A stretch of 64,000 nt of DNA from NCBI GenBank assembly GCA_028583605.1, contig CM053326.1:17192046-17256045 (forward strand), written 5' to 3'. Positions 37,201 to 46,547 of the stretch are shown piece by piece. A program made the position numbers and the translations under genes. The notes below the pieces were generated by a model. It worked only from the letters and a program-made list of their open reading frames with translations, was not told where the DNA came from and searched no databases. The first letter of the stretch is position 1; every line of letters starts with the position of its first letter. The stretch comes from Dastarcus helophoroides. Lineage: Eukaryota; Arthropoda; Insecta; Coleoptera; Bothrideridae.

Positions 37201-40200
37201 CGTAGTTTTCACATTCGGTACAGCGAAGATCTTACTGCCTTCAGAAATAAACATCCAGAAATATCAAATTTTGCAAAGTATCTATTAGAAACACAACATA
37301 AACTTACATGCGCGAATACAGAATAAGAATTACATATTTGCAATAATACCAAAACACTTAATTTCTTGGAAGCCATAGAAATTCACAAATATTTACAATC
37401 TAGTCAATTTACACTTATAAATGAGCAGCTTGATCTTCTGAACATACCTCTAATTGAAGCTTTGGACGAGAATTCGGATTAGACGGAATATTCGTAGGAT
37501 ACTATGATCCATGAAGCTTGTTTAAATTGATTTTTTTTCAAAATCTCAACTCATTTGAAAACTGTTTTGTAACTTTCAATTTTTTTTAATGTCTAATTTC
37601 TTGAAAGGTTGGAATTTTGCCTAAATTCAGTTTTATTTCAAAATTCAAACCCCGTTTCAAAGTGTTTTTTTTTTTGAAAATTTTAATTTCTTTAAAAATT
37701 TTGATTTTCCAAAATTGAGTAGCTGGACTTTTTAATTTCACCTTTCAAAATTTCGATCTTTTGAAAGTTTTTATTATTTTTTAGATGTTTTAATTTTTTT
37801 CAAATTACGGTCTTTTTTAAATTTCTTTTTTTCTCTTTTTTTATTTTCAACTTTTTATAACTATTTGGACATTTTTCAATTTTTTTTTCAAATTTTGACT
37901 TATTTTTCAAAATTTCGACTTTTTTAATTTCGCCTTTTTTTAAGTCCATTTTTTTTAATTTGTGTTTTTTCAAAATTTTTAATTTTTTGAAAACATCTAC
38001 TTACTTTTTAAAATTTTGATAGCTTTAAAGTTTTTACATTTTTGAAAACTTTGCCTTCTTTTGAAGTTTTTAATTAAAAATTAGATTTTTTTCGAAAAGT
38101 TCGAATTGACATGTTTTCAAAATTTTCAGTCTTCTTGAAAAGTTCTCTTTTTGTTTGAAAATGTTGAATTTTTTAGAAGCTGGACTGTTTTTAATTTCAC
38201 CTTTTGAAGATTACAACTTGTTCCAAAATTTCGACCTTTTTCAAATTTTTATTTTCTTTTTTTAATTTTGATCTTTTTTAAAAGGTTAATTTTTTTTTTG
38301 AAAATTGTGACTTCAAAACTTCGAAATACTCTGAAATTTTATTTATTTTTGAGAATTTCTGCTATTTTTAGTAATTTTCAAATTTTTTATGTCGCCGTTT
38401 CTTCAAATTTCCTTTTTTTATTCTCCATTTTTTTCAAAAGTTTAAATTTATTTAAAAACTTTTACTTGACATTTCTGATATTATTTTTGAGTTTGTAGGA
38501 CTTTCTTGAAATTTCGACTCTTTTTGAAAATCTTAACTTTATTTTATTTTTCAGCTTTTATAAATATTTCGACATTTTTTAAATTTTAACTTTTCCCAAA
38601 ATTGTAACTTTTTAAAATTGTAATTTAGTTTTGAAAATTAGCACGACTTCAAAAATTTCTACCAAATATAAATATTTTTTTCAACATTTCGCTGTAAATT
38701 GAAGGCTACTTTTCAAAAAGTCGACTTGTTAATAATTTCATTTTTTTTTAAATTTCGATTTCTTTTTTTAATTTTCTCCTTTTTCAAAATTTTATATTTT
38801 TTTAAACATCTCTTTAAAATTTCGATTTTAAAGTTTTCACATTTTTTAAAACTTTACCTTGTTTTGAGGTTTTTAATTGAAAATTTTAGATTTTTTCGAA
38901 AATTTCGAGTTGACTTTTTTTAGTAATTTCGACATTTTTTCATATTTTTCAAGTCTTTTTGAGTCGTAATTGTTTTTTGAAAATGTTGAAATTTTTAAGT
39001 TGAAGTCTTTAATTTCACATTCTCAAAATTACTGCTTGTTTCGAAATGACGACCTACTTTGTTTTGGTCTTGCTTCGTGATTGTTGAAGGGCCCTTCTTA
39101 ACGCTTGCGGTAATAAAAACCACGGCACAAAATCTCTGCTCTGAGAGCAACGTTTGTTGTTTTTTTTAATCTGTCTTGGTTTCAGGGGACAAGTTCTGTA
39201 TTTCAATTTTTGAAGATCAAGACCAAGGACCAGTATGTTCCAAAAAAAAATTGTAACTTTTTAAAATATGAACTTTTCAATTTTTCTTCAAATTTCGACC
39301 TTTTGTCAATTTCGACATTTTTTCATTTTACTTATTTTTGAAAATATCTGCTGACATTTTTTCATTTCAATTTAGTTTTAAAAATCAGTACTACTTCAAA
39401 AAATTTTTCTTTTTTTAAAAGTTTCTTTTATTATTCAAAAATAAACATTTTTCAACATTTCGTTGTAAATTGTAAACTATTTTTCGAAATTCCGACTTTT
39501 TAAAAATTTCGGAATTTTTTTCAACATTAGTTGTTTTTAGAATTTCTGCTCTTTTTTGATTAAAATTTTTAGATTTTTTTCGAAAATTTTGAGTTGTTTT
39601 TTTTTGGTTATTTCGACATTTTTTTTTAAATTTTCAGTCTCTTTGAAAAGTCCTTTACTTTTTATGTGAGATTTCGATTTTTTTTAATTTCAATTATGTT
39701 TTGAAGTTTTCGATTTTCTTAAATCTCAGCGTTTATTCAAGATGTCGCCGTTCAGGGGCTACATTGTAATTGTCCAATAGAAAAAATTTCAAATTATAAA
39801 AAAACGATACCTACTTCTTTATGGTACTTATTGGTTTTTTACTACCAGCTATATTTTTATTCCACAAGGTTTATAAAATGCACATATGTATATCATTTTA
39901 TTTTTAGCTTCAGTTCGCGAGAGGACAGTTTGTTGAACTTCTCATATCATCCAATATCGCTCGTTATTCCGAATTCAGAAGTGTCAGTAGAGTGCTGACT
40001 TATTTAAATGGACAACTGGAAGTGGTACCTTGCTCCAGATCCGACGTATTTACCAATAATAAAGTATCAGTAATTGAAAAAAGAATGCTAATGAAGCTTT
40101 TAACATCAATAGATGAAGATATAAATGATACTAGTGGTATGAATAAATCGGCGTTTATTTTAAAAAATAATAGTACAACAAAATTGTAGGCTACGCTAAT

Positions 40201-41384
40201 AAAACATTTAAGGAGGTGTTAAGAGACAAAAAATTAACCCCAAATCTAATTCACTACGTTTTATATGCTTTGTCGATGAGTACTGATACTACTCCTTACG
40301 AAGATGGTTTAAGAAGTACTAAACGGTTTCTTGACAGTCTTGGAAGATTTGGTAAAACACCATTTCTCTTTTCCATGTACGGAAGTGGAGAAATACCCCA
40401 AGCTTTCTGCAGGTGATTTTCCTTACATAAAAGTATGTTAAAAGTTATATAACTGCATTTTAGATTAAGCGCCGTCTTTGGGGGTATTTATGCACTAAAT
40501 CAACCGCTGGGTGGTTACTTATTTGATAAAAAGAACAGATTCCACAGTATCAGTTTGTGGTAACCAAAGAATAAAAGCACCTCAGATTGTTATGAGTGCA
40601 GAAAAAGCACCTAAAGATTTTGTAAAATGGACTCGTAATAACTACATATCCAGGGGTGTTTTTATTACTGATAAATCTATTTTAAGCAGTGAAAGGGAGC
40701 ATTTAACATTACTTATTTACCCTCCCGAAAATGGGAAACCACCTTGTTATGTTTTAGAACTAGGAACCCTCTCTGGAACGTGCCCGAAGGACTTTTGTAA
40801 GTTAATTTCAGTCCAAGAGAAAATAATGCATTAAATACCTCTTCTGTTCGCAGTTATTGTCCATATGATTTCAAAACAAACTGACAATCCTAAGGAAGAT
40901 TTGGCACATTGTGTGCACAATTTATTTGAGGGGGAGATAAATTCAGAAGATGAAACTAAGCCTAAGGTTTTATATTCCTGCTTCTTTTCATTGCCGGATA
41001 CCAACGATATAGAATTAGAAAAAAATATCCCTAGCAATGTTTTCCTCTGTCCAGGGGCCTGATATCGACTTAGGATTATGATTTTTCAATTAAAAAGGTG
41101 ATGATTCAAGATTAATTTACTTTTTTTGTGATTGAGATTTTTTTTTGTAGGCAAAAGATATTTTTGCTAGAATGTATCCAAATGAAGAGTTTCTGCCCAG
41201 AGCTCCAGATCCAGAGGAAATTATTATTGGTGATGATACCGAAGAAGATGAAATTCCTAAAGGATCTGGAGAGGTTGTCATTGATCAGAAGACATTCCAA
41301 GAATCAGAAAAAGAAAACCCAGATGCAGAACATCCAGAGCAATGTCAAGAGAATGATAATAAAACTGAGGGAACATCAGATTAA
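31244..41384 (+). CDS. Rep: Rab escort protein (Rab geranylgeranyltransferase component A), seven exons, with six frame breaks
   Basis: REP binds newly made Rab GTPases and presents them to Rab geranylgeranyltransferase in the cytosol; it belongs to the GDI/REP family. Visible family features are the N-terminal dinucleotide-fold motif (DLIVVGTG, then [20 protein letters not shown] and NNYYGG), [10 protein letters not shown], the block ending [39 protein letters not shown], and the C-terminal [13 protein letters not shown]. Exons: 31244-31292, 31350-31604, 35968-36043, 39908-40412, 40464-40796, 40854-41097, 41151-41384, all GT-AG. Two introns of about 4 kb hold arrays and a Penelope-like element. 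Joining the exons needs frame changes near 31435, 31475, 40185, 40530, 41056 and 41076. No other stop interrupts the conserved frame and the residues stay family-like. I therefore lean to consensus indels or very recent decay rather than an old pseudogene. The family call is very secure; integrity is not. Confidence 0.9.
31350..31604 (+). CDS. Rep: REP exon 2 (two frame shifts)
   Basis: The acceptor TTGTAG at 31344-31349 leads into [18 protein letters not shown] and NNYYGG. The frame then shifts +1 within GGGGGATTTTTGGG to give [14 protein letters not shown] second +1 shift near 31475 gives KDESTLCQQ and [10 protein letters not shown]. The donor GTAAGT follows 31604 and leaves codon GA|. Both shifts are needed to keep family-like sequence. 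Confidence 0.8.
31780..35280. repeat. Degenerate T-rich array filling REP intron 2
   Basis: About 3.5 kb of TTTTTGAAAATTTCGAC units with longer-range repeats: the block AATTGTGTCGCCTTTTTAAG near 31955 recurs near 34052 and, inverted, near 34850. An inverted pair lies at about 34690-34775 and 34815-34900. Confidence 0.85.
35281..35940. repeat. End of REP intron 2: mixed spacer and array
   Basis: 35280-35440 is unassigned; 35440-35830 has AAATTTCGAATTTTTTTATC array text. Confidence 0.5.
35968..36043 (+). CDS. Rep: REP exon 3
   Basis: Reads [19 protein letters not shown] followed by NIDLAPK. The [13 protein letters not shown] part matches the REP signature that follows the variable insert (R-[RK]-FNIDL). 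The end at 36043 is firm (AAG|GTAATA). The start is chosen because ACACAG|T completes the split GAT codon from exon 2 and skips an in-frame stop at about 35953. The acceptor has a weak pyrimidine tract, so the start is less sure than the end. Confidence 0.75.
36044..36586. other. Start of REP intron 3, unassigned
   Basis: TACTGGGTGAATCCTGATAC at 36304 resembles the ends of the TACAGGGTG elements but has no partner. The Penelope-like element follows. Confidence 0.3.
36587..37525 (+). mobile_element. Penelope-like element remnant in REP intron 3
   Basis: At 37144-37314 the plus strand reads [20 protein letters not shown] and then [16 protein letters not shown], the GIY-YIG endonuclease of Penelope-like elements. 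At about 36768-36850 it reads [12 protein letters not shown], the end of the Penelope RT. Frames between are broken. The remnant is bounded by inverted copies of one sequence: ACGAATATTCCGTCTAATCC near 36613 and its complement near 37476, with AAGCTCCATGGAT against ATCCATGAAGCTT further out. Flanking repeats, sometimes inverted, are known for this class. Confidence 0.82.
37530..39907. repeat. Degenerate T-rich array in REP intron 3
   Basis: T-rich array 37530-39060 and 39250-39760, broken by the worn MITE at 39080-39245. The last 140 bp before exon 4 is ordinary intron sequence with a TTTTATTTTTAG acceptor. Confidence 0.8.
39080..39245 (-). mobile_element. MITE family GGTGGAACGGACTG, worn copy in REP intron 3
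   Basis: Contains TGTATTTCAATTTTTGAAGATCAAG... then CAGTATGTTCCAAAA at its right end, a worn inverse of the family start. At the left is an inverted part, TGGTCTTGCTTCG against TGTCTTGGTTTC-like text, only roughly matching. Much more diverged than the other two copies. Confidence 0.4.
39908..40412 (+). CDS. Rep: REP exon 4 (one frame shift)
   Basis: After TTTTTAG the exon reads [20 protein letters not shown], then EFRSV, then [11 protein letters not shown] and [11 protein letters not shown]. Near 40185, in an A-rich stretch, the frame changes by -1 and continues [20 protein letters not shown] and then [20 protein letters not shown] up to GEIPQAFCR, split at AG|GTGATT. These are the most conserved blocks of the family. 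Confidence 0.85.
40464..40796 (+). CDS. Rep: REP exon 5 (one frame shift)
   Basis: The first frame reads [15 protein letters not shown], and the frame shifts +1 around 40510-40545. It then continues [31 protein letters not shown] and [14 protein letters not shown], ending at the donor GTAAGT. The motif ISR.[VL]ITD is typical of REP. Confidence 0.82.
40854..41097 (+). CDS. Rep: REP exon 6 (two frame shifts)
   Basis: Reads [19 protein letters not shown], then [20 protein letters not shown] and [11 protein letters not shown]. One extra base in CAGGGGCC (41054-41059) and one in GGATTATG (41073-41080) then separate PG, PDIDLG and YDFSIKK. The exon ends AAG|GTGATG. The two shifts lie only about 20 bases apart. 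Confidence 0.8.
41151..41384 (+). CDS. Rep: REP exon 7 and stop
   Basis: Reads [20 protein letters not shown], then PEEI and an acidic tail rich in E and D, ending EGTSD-stop at 41384. [14 protein letters not shown] is the canonical last conserved block of REP. The frame is clean and phase 0 with exon 6. Confidence 0.88.
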   Translation, partial: AKDIFARMYPNEEFLPRAPDPEEIIIGDDTEEDEIPKGSGEVVIDQKTFQESEKENPDAEHPEQCQENDNKTEGTSD

Positions 41385-41408
41385 ACGATAGCTATTGGTT
41401 TACGCTAT

Positions 41409-41414
41409 AATAAA
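41409..41414 (+). terminator. Poly(A) signal of the REP gene
   Basis: AATAAA lies 24 bases after the REP stop codon, giving a very short 3' UTR. An intact signal argues against an old dead copy. Confidence 0.6.
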
Positions 41415-41695
41415 GTATTACTTTGGAATATATTTAATATAAAGGCTTGACTTAGTTTTGTATTTTTATTATTTACTGCAGTTACTCAGATATTATTAAT
41501 GAAAACAGAATAACAATACAATAAAGGAGTTGCCAGATAAATGTCTGTAGCTTTGATAATTTTTTAGAATAGATAAAAAACGGCTTTTATACAGAGTGAC
41601 AGAGTAAATTTCAGTTTTCAACACTTTATAAAAACAATATAAAAGGTGGTGGATTAATTTTATTATAATATTATATAAATACACAAATGCGGATT
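41415..41695. other. 3' flank of REP
   Basis: AT-rich, no gene. Leads into the C-terminal end of the mariner remnant. Confidence 0.3.
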
Positions 41696-44530
41696 TCATT
41701 TTTTAAACAGAACATTGTCTAAATAATCACCATCCTTCTAGCACTCTTCCAATCTTGTACATAAATTGTGAAATACTCTTCCATACATTTCAGCAGGAAC
41801 ATTGACAGTGGCGTCTCGAATATTGTTTTTTTAACTGCTCAGTAGTAGCTGGAGGATCGGTGTAGATCGGGTCTGCAAACTTTTAAACCAAAAGAGCCAG
41901 CCGCAATAAAAAAAAATTGAATTTGTGAATTTCAAAGAGCCAAGATTTTTATTTCTGATTTTACATTTTATTTCAAAATTAAATCCGACAAAATATGGGA
42001 CAGAGAGAGGTTCCTCCGACTCATGTAGTCAAAAGAAAATATGTTTTACCCGAAGGACCTTTTATTTCTGAAAATTTAGACCTTTACTTGAAAATTTGCC
42101 TTTTTTCGCAATTTTGACATTTTTTAACTATTCTCTATATTAGTTTTTTTTAATATCTATTTGTTCTTAAAATTGGACTTTTACCCCAAATCTTCCTTTC
42201 TTCTCAAAACTCGACAATTTGTGAGAATGTTTACTTTCTTCTTATTCGACTTACTGGGAGATTCGACTTATTTCTCAAAAATTCATCTTTTGTCGACTTT
42301 TTAATAAAAAAGTGAAAATTTGAAGTAAAATAATTTTGAAGATTTCGACCTTTTTTTCAAAGTTTTCTTTTTTCGAAATTAAGATCTATTCTCAAATTTC
42401 ACTTTTTTCCAAAATTACATTTTTCCGACTTTGTTTTAAATTGCGGTTTTTTCTAGAACTTTGTACATTCATTTTAAAATTCGTTCTTTTACCAAATTTC
42501 TGAAAATTTGAAGTTTTTTTTAATTCGTCTTGTTCTCGAGATTTCAATTTATTCTCAAAATTTAACTTTCCTAGGAAAATCGAAAATTGTTTATGTTTTT
42601 CTCTGAAAAATTTCGACAATTTTTTTTGGCTATTAATTTTTTACAATTTCTCTTTTCGAAATTTTACAATTTTTCACAAAATTTAGATTTGTCTAAACAT
42701 TTCAGGTTTTTCAATTTGTTCAGCGAATTTCAATTTAATGTCAAATTCGAAGTCTTCTAAAATTTTGCTTTTTTAAGAACTTTTGACGAATTCATTTTTG
42801 TCGAAATCTCTTTTTTCAAAATTAAGCTTTTTCTGGAAATTTCAACCTCTATTTCAAACGAAATTCATCTATTTTCAAATTTCAGAATTTGAATTTTTTC
42901 TTAAAATTTGAATTTCCCTAGGAAATTTTAATCATTTTTTAAAATTCAATACTTTTCTCGAAACTGGAAGTTTCATCGACATTCTCTTTTCTCTCGAAAT
43001 TATTTTACAAATTATTCCAAAACTCGAATTTATCAGAAAAGTTGGATTTTTTATTCGTCTTGTTCTAGAAATTTCAAGTTTCTTCTCAAAATATCAATTT
43101 CTCTGCAAAATTGCTAATTTTTTGTCGAAATTTCGAGCGTTTGTTATAATTTTAACTTTTTCCTTGAAATTTTTCCTAAAATTTGACTTTTTTCTTCTTC
43201 TCTAAAAAACTTCGACTTTTTAAAGTTCGACATTTTTTTCAGCTTCCGGTTTATTTTTACAATTTCTCTTTTTGATATTTTACAATTTTTGAAAAAATTC
43301 AAATTTGTCTAAAAATTTCAGGTTTTTAATTTGTTCTGGCTTTCAATCTATTGTCGAAATTCGACGTTTTTTTTTAAATTTCACCTTTTTTTGATAACTT
43401 TTGATAAATTAATATTTTTCGAAATCTTTTTTTCTCATTTTTTTCAAAATCTTCTTTTTTCTCAATTTTTGCGAAATCTCTTTTTCTCAATTTTTTTGAA
43501 ATCTCTTCCTATTTCTCAAAATTCAGCTTTTTCTGGAAATTTCACTTTTTATTTCTAACTTTGATATTTGCTGTTTCTGTAAATTTAGATTTTTTTTTCA
43601 CAAAAGTAATTTAATTTTTTACACGAAATTTCAAGGTTGTAGAAAATTTATAAATAAAAAAGTAAAAATCATGAGAAAAATATATTTTAGAAATTTCGAC
43701 TCCCTCAATTGGTCTTTTTCTAGAAATTTTAAATTTCATGTGTTTTTTTAAAATGTCAATCAAAAATTTCGGAAAAATACTTCTTAAAGTCATAACTTCT
43801 GTCAACATTTAAGCAAAACGTAAAAATTCCTAGAAAAGTATTTTTGGAAACGACTTCTGTAAATTACTATTTAATGAGTGCTCATTTTCTACGTGTCTGT
43901 CCGCACGCGGCTCCCGAGCCGCTGTTTGCCGACCCCTAATGTAGAGGATACTCTAAATATCCCCACAAAACGTAATCCGAGGGACATAAGATCTGGGGAT
44001 TTTGGGGAAAGGAGATATTCTCAAATCTCGAAATAAGAGTTCTTGGAAACATATTCACGAAGTGTCCATCGATGCTGCCGCTGTATGTGCCGTGGCACCA
44101 TGCTGTTGAAACCAGGTCTGGTTTGGGTTGTAAGCAGGAAGAAAGTTGCGGGTCAGTGCAATGTACCGTTGGCTTGTCATCGTTACAGTACGGCCACGGG
44201 TGTCCTCAAATAAGTAGAGCCCTATTATTCCAGAAGACGACATGGCACACCAAACTGTTACCATTTTGGAATGTAATTGTTTTCGGTGGTTTTCTTTTGG
44301 GCTTTCGGGAGCCCAATGTCGATAATTCTGTTTGTTTACATTTCCTCCCAGGTGAAAATGGGCCTCGTCATTGAATAAAATGTTTTCCAAGCCTCCTTCA
44401 TCCCAAAACATGTTCATCATTGTCTCACAAAAAACTTTTCTCATTTCGTAGTCAGTAGTCTAAGAATTGCACCAACTAAATTTTAAAGAATGCCAGTGTA
44501 AATCTTTTTTTTAAATCCGGTGAAAACTTG
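41696..44530 (-). pseudogene. Mariner/Tc1-type transposase, broken and split
   Basis: The minus-strand readable core (44444-44055) has ILFNDEAHFHLGG, KMVTVWCAMSSSGIIGLYLF and TWFQQHGATAHTA, the DDE region of IS630/Tc1/mariner transposases of this NDEAHFHL type. The second catalytic Asp, normally in QQDGA, is His here. PSDYVLWGYLE, the third-Asp block, follows in a shifted frame near 43980. The C-terminus resumes at about 41875-41696 (VNVPAEMYGR, then NVLFKK-stop) beyond the hAT-like insertion. With frame shifts, a lost catalytic residue and an insertion, it is dead. Confidence 0.88.
41867..43937. mobile_element. hAT-like non-autonomous element inserted in a mariner transposase
   Basis: Left end TCGGGTCTGCAAAC; right end is the reverse complement of AGGGGTCGGCAAAC. 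Flanks GGTGTAGA and AATGTAGA share six of eight bases. The surrounding sequence is a mariner gene whose two halves resume on either side, so the boundaries are functionally marked. The interior (about 42050-43850) is T-rich TTTCGAAATTTTGAC array. The AGGGGTCGGCAAAC-type end is a familiar hAT terminus. Confidence 0.75.
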
Positions 44531-44599
44531 AGCGATGAATATTCGAGGCCTGTCCATGTTTTCGGATTGAGCGCTTGGGATGTTGAGTCACAGGATACC

Positions 44600-45620
44600 G
44601 CACATTTTTTTAAAAGTTTAATCCACTCGCAAAGGGCAACCCCATTATGCGTTCAAAGCACTGCGAGTAGGATGCGGAAACAAGAATATATGGCGATCAC
44701 CCGCCTTCTTAAGCAAGGATAGGTTGTAATTTTTGGGAAAAATTCCTTTGGGTAGCGAGTCCCATAGCATGAAAGATCTGTAGAAAAAAGTATTCGTAGA
44801 CAGAAGTCCTCGCTGTCTATGTCAAGCTAGACCGCACAGGAATTAGCTATCTTTGACTGTCTTGTATGACTCCAAAATCTTGCCCTTGGGGGGATCACTC
44901 CTATTAGTTCCTGCGAGTACTTCTAAAAAAGAGATAAGTCACCAATCATCCGCTTGTGCTCTAGTGTTTCGAGAAAATCGATCAAACTCTCTTCTTCCAA
45001 TTGAATCCAAAAGAACTAAAGTGTGCTTTGGAGCCAAACATGAGAACAGTATTCTAGTGTTGGCCTAGCTTTGTCTAGTGTGAGTAACTAATGAGATGTG
45101 AAGTACCTTTTAGCTGTAGAAAGAAAGTCTAGCTTCTGAGAGGCGGACTTGGCAATGGCGCGCTCATAATCGTCCCAAGAGAAGTTAGTGCTCGCATTCA
45201 CTCCTAGGATAGACAGATTAAATACCATCGGGAGGATTTTACGGTCCATTAGTATATTTGTTGCATTATCCCTCAACGTTTTTAGAGAAACCGCCGCCTG
45301 AGTTTTTGAAGCGTTGAAGTCGATCAGATTAGTTCTTACCCCATTCCAGAATGATTTCAAGATCCTGACTAATCATCTGTATCTGCAGTTCCCTTAGTCG
45401 ATCTGAAGCAGCGACGGATCATGGTTTGTCGGAAAAAAAAGATGACACCAGGCTACTATCATCTGCGTAGCTGTTTATCGGATTGAAATTTGAAGTTAAG
45501 AGGTCGTTTATGTGTAACAGAAACTGAGTAGAAGACAGGACATATCCCTGAACCATCCCTGCATTAATCGCAAATGTCTCGGATGAGATGCCATCGACAT
45601 CGACCCAGTTTGGAAATATT
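44600..45620 (-). mobile_element. Second LINE reverse transcriptase, decayed 3' half
   Basis: The minus strand reads YVLSSTQFLLHINDLL, then NSYADDSSLVSSFF (catalytic YADD, about 45470-45440), then NLIDFNASKTQAAVSL and MVFNLSILGVNASTNFSWDD, then AKSASQKLDFLSTAKRYF. The 3' part near 44870-44610 matches the patch at 61590-61860. Several shifts and stops are present, so it is inactive. It adjoins the mariner remnant. Confidence 0.8.
45088..45360 (-). pseudogene. LINE reverse transcriptase thumb fragment
   Basis: Longest open piece of the LINE above: RTNLIDFNASKTQAAVSLK, ILGVNASTNFSWDDYERAI, AKSASQKLDFLSTAKRYFT. FNASKTQ and SIKLGxL-like ASQKLDFL are typical of R1/jockey-type RTs just after the palm. 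Confidence 0.78.
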
Positions 45621-45756
45621 TAAATTTTTAATAATGAAAGTTGACATTATTTAAATACAATCTTAAGTATTATTCACTACCTAAAATGTATGCGGGAAAA
45701 ATGATTGCTAATCACAGCTACGATATTTTTACTAGAATTATTAAATACTTTACCTG

Positions 45757-45935
45757 CACTAAAAAATTGAAATACAAATCTTGTACCCTTAAGCAAAGAT
45801 TAAAAAACACAATAAAGGTTGCTCTAACGCCTTTCGACAGCCAAACTATCATCTTCAGAGAGATACAGTATCTTTCTTGATTTCAGAGGACAAGATTTGT
45901 ATTTCAATTTTTGACCAGTCCGTTCCACCAAAATT
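45757..45935 (-). mobile_element. MITE family GGTGGAACGGACTG, copy with both inverted ends
   Basis: Left: TTGAAATACAAATCTTGTAC and GGTTGCTCTAACGCCTTTCG. Right: ACAAGATTTGTATTTCAA and AGTCCGTTCCACC. The inverted GAAATACAAATCTTGT and the outer GGTGGAACGGACTG match the copy at 23698. Inner hairpin-like text near ATCTTCAGAGAGATACAG. Confidence 0.6.
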
Positions 45936-46547
45936 ATAACTTAAGTTATTAAGTACCCATCAAAAAATACTGTAAATATAGCGAACATATGCATGATCTT
46001 TAGATTTTAGATGAAATATGTATTTGCTTATGCAAACGCATACAAGCTGGTCGCTACTTATAAGTCAGGAATTCTCACAGTATCTTTAAATTTGTATCTA
46101 TGTATCTGTAGGAAAGGTAGTGGAAAAAAAATACAGAAATTTCATTTCAACTAATTTTTATTGTCAAAAATATATTTTAAACATAATTTTTTGGAAACGT
46201 TCTATCACCTTGGCATGTAATAGCAGGTTGCCATAATTAGCTGCTACCAACTACTGCAATAAATCTGGGAATCAAAATAAAATGGAAAATTTCCTGAAGA
46301 ATTCTCCTCAGCTATATCATAATAAATAGATTTATATTTAATACTACGTAAATATATTAATACTACATATATTTTATTTTTGACCAACAAGCGAAAGAAG
46401 TCATGGGAAGAAAACAACAAGAAGGTCGCTCTTTTGAGACATATGTTCCGTATACTTGTTGCTTTTACACGAAAGATGATATTGACTGTAATTTCCTTTT
46501 GAAATGTTAATTATTGAACTACTTCGATATTAGAATGTTTCTAGTAG
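45936..46547. other. Unassigned AT-rich DNA
   Basis: No convincing frames or element ends. Confidence 0.3.

Noticed and set aside
38268..38923. Phe/Leu-rich open frames that look like membrane proteins
   Set aside because: They are translations of T-rich array (TTT, TTC, CTT codons); the same happens at 42392, 43331, 51637-53653 and 59379.
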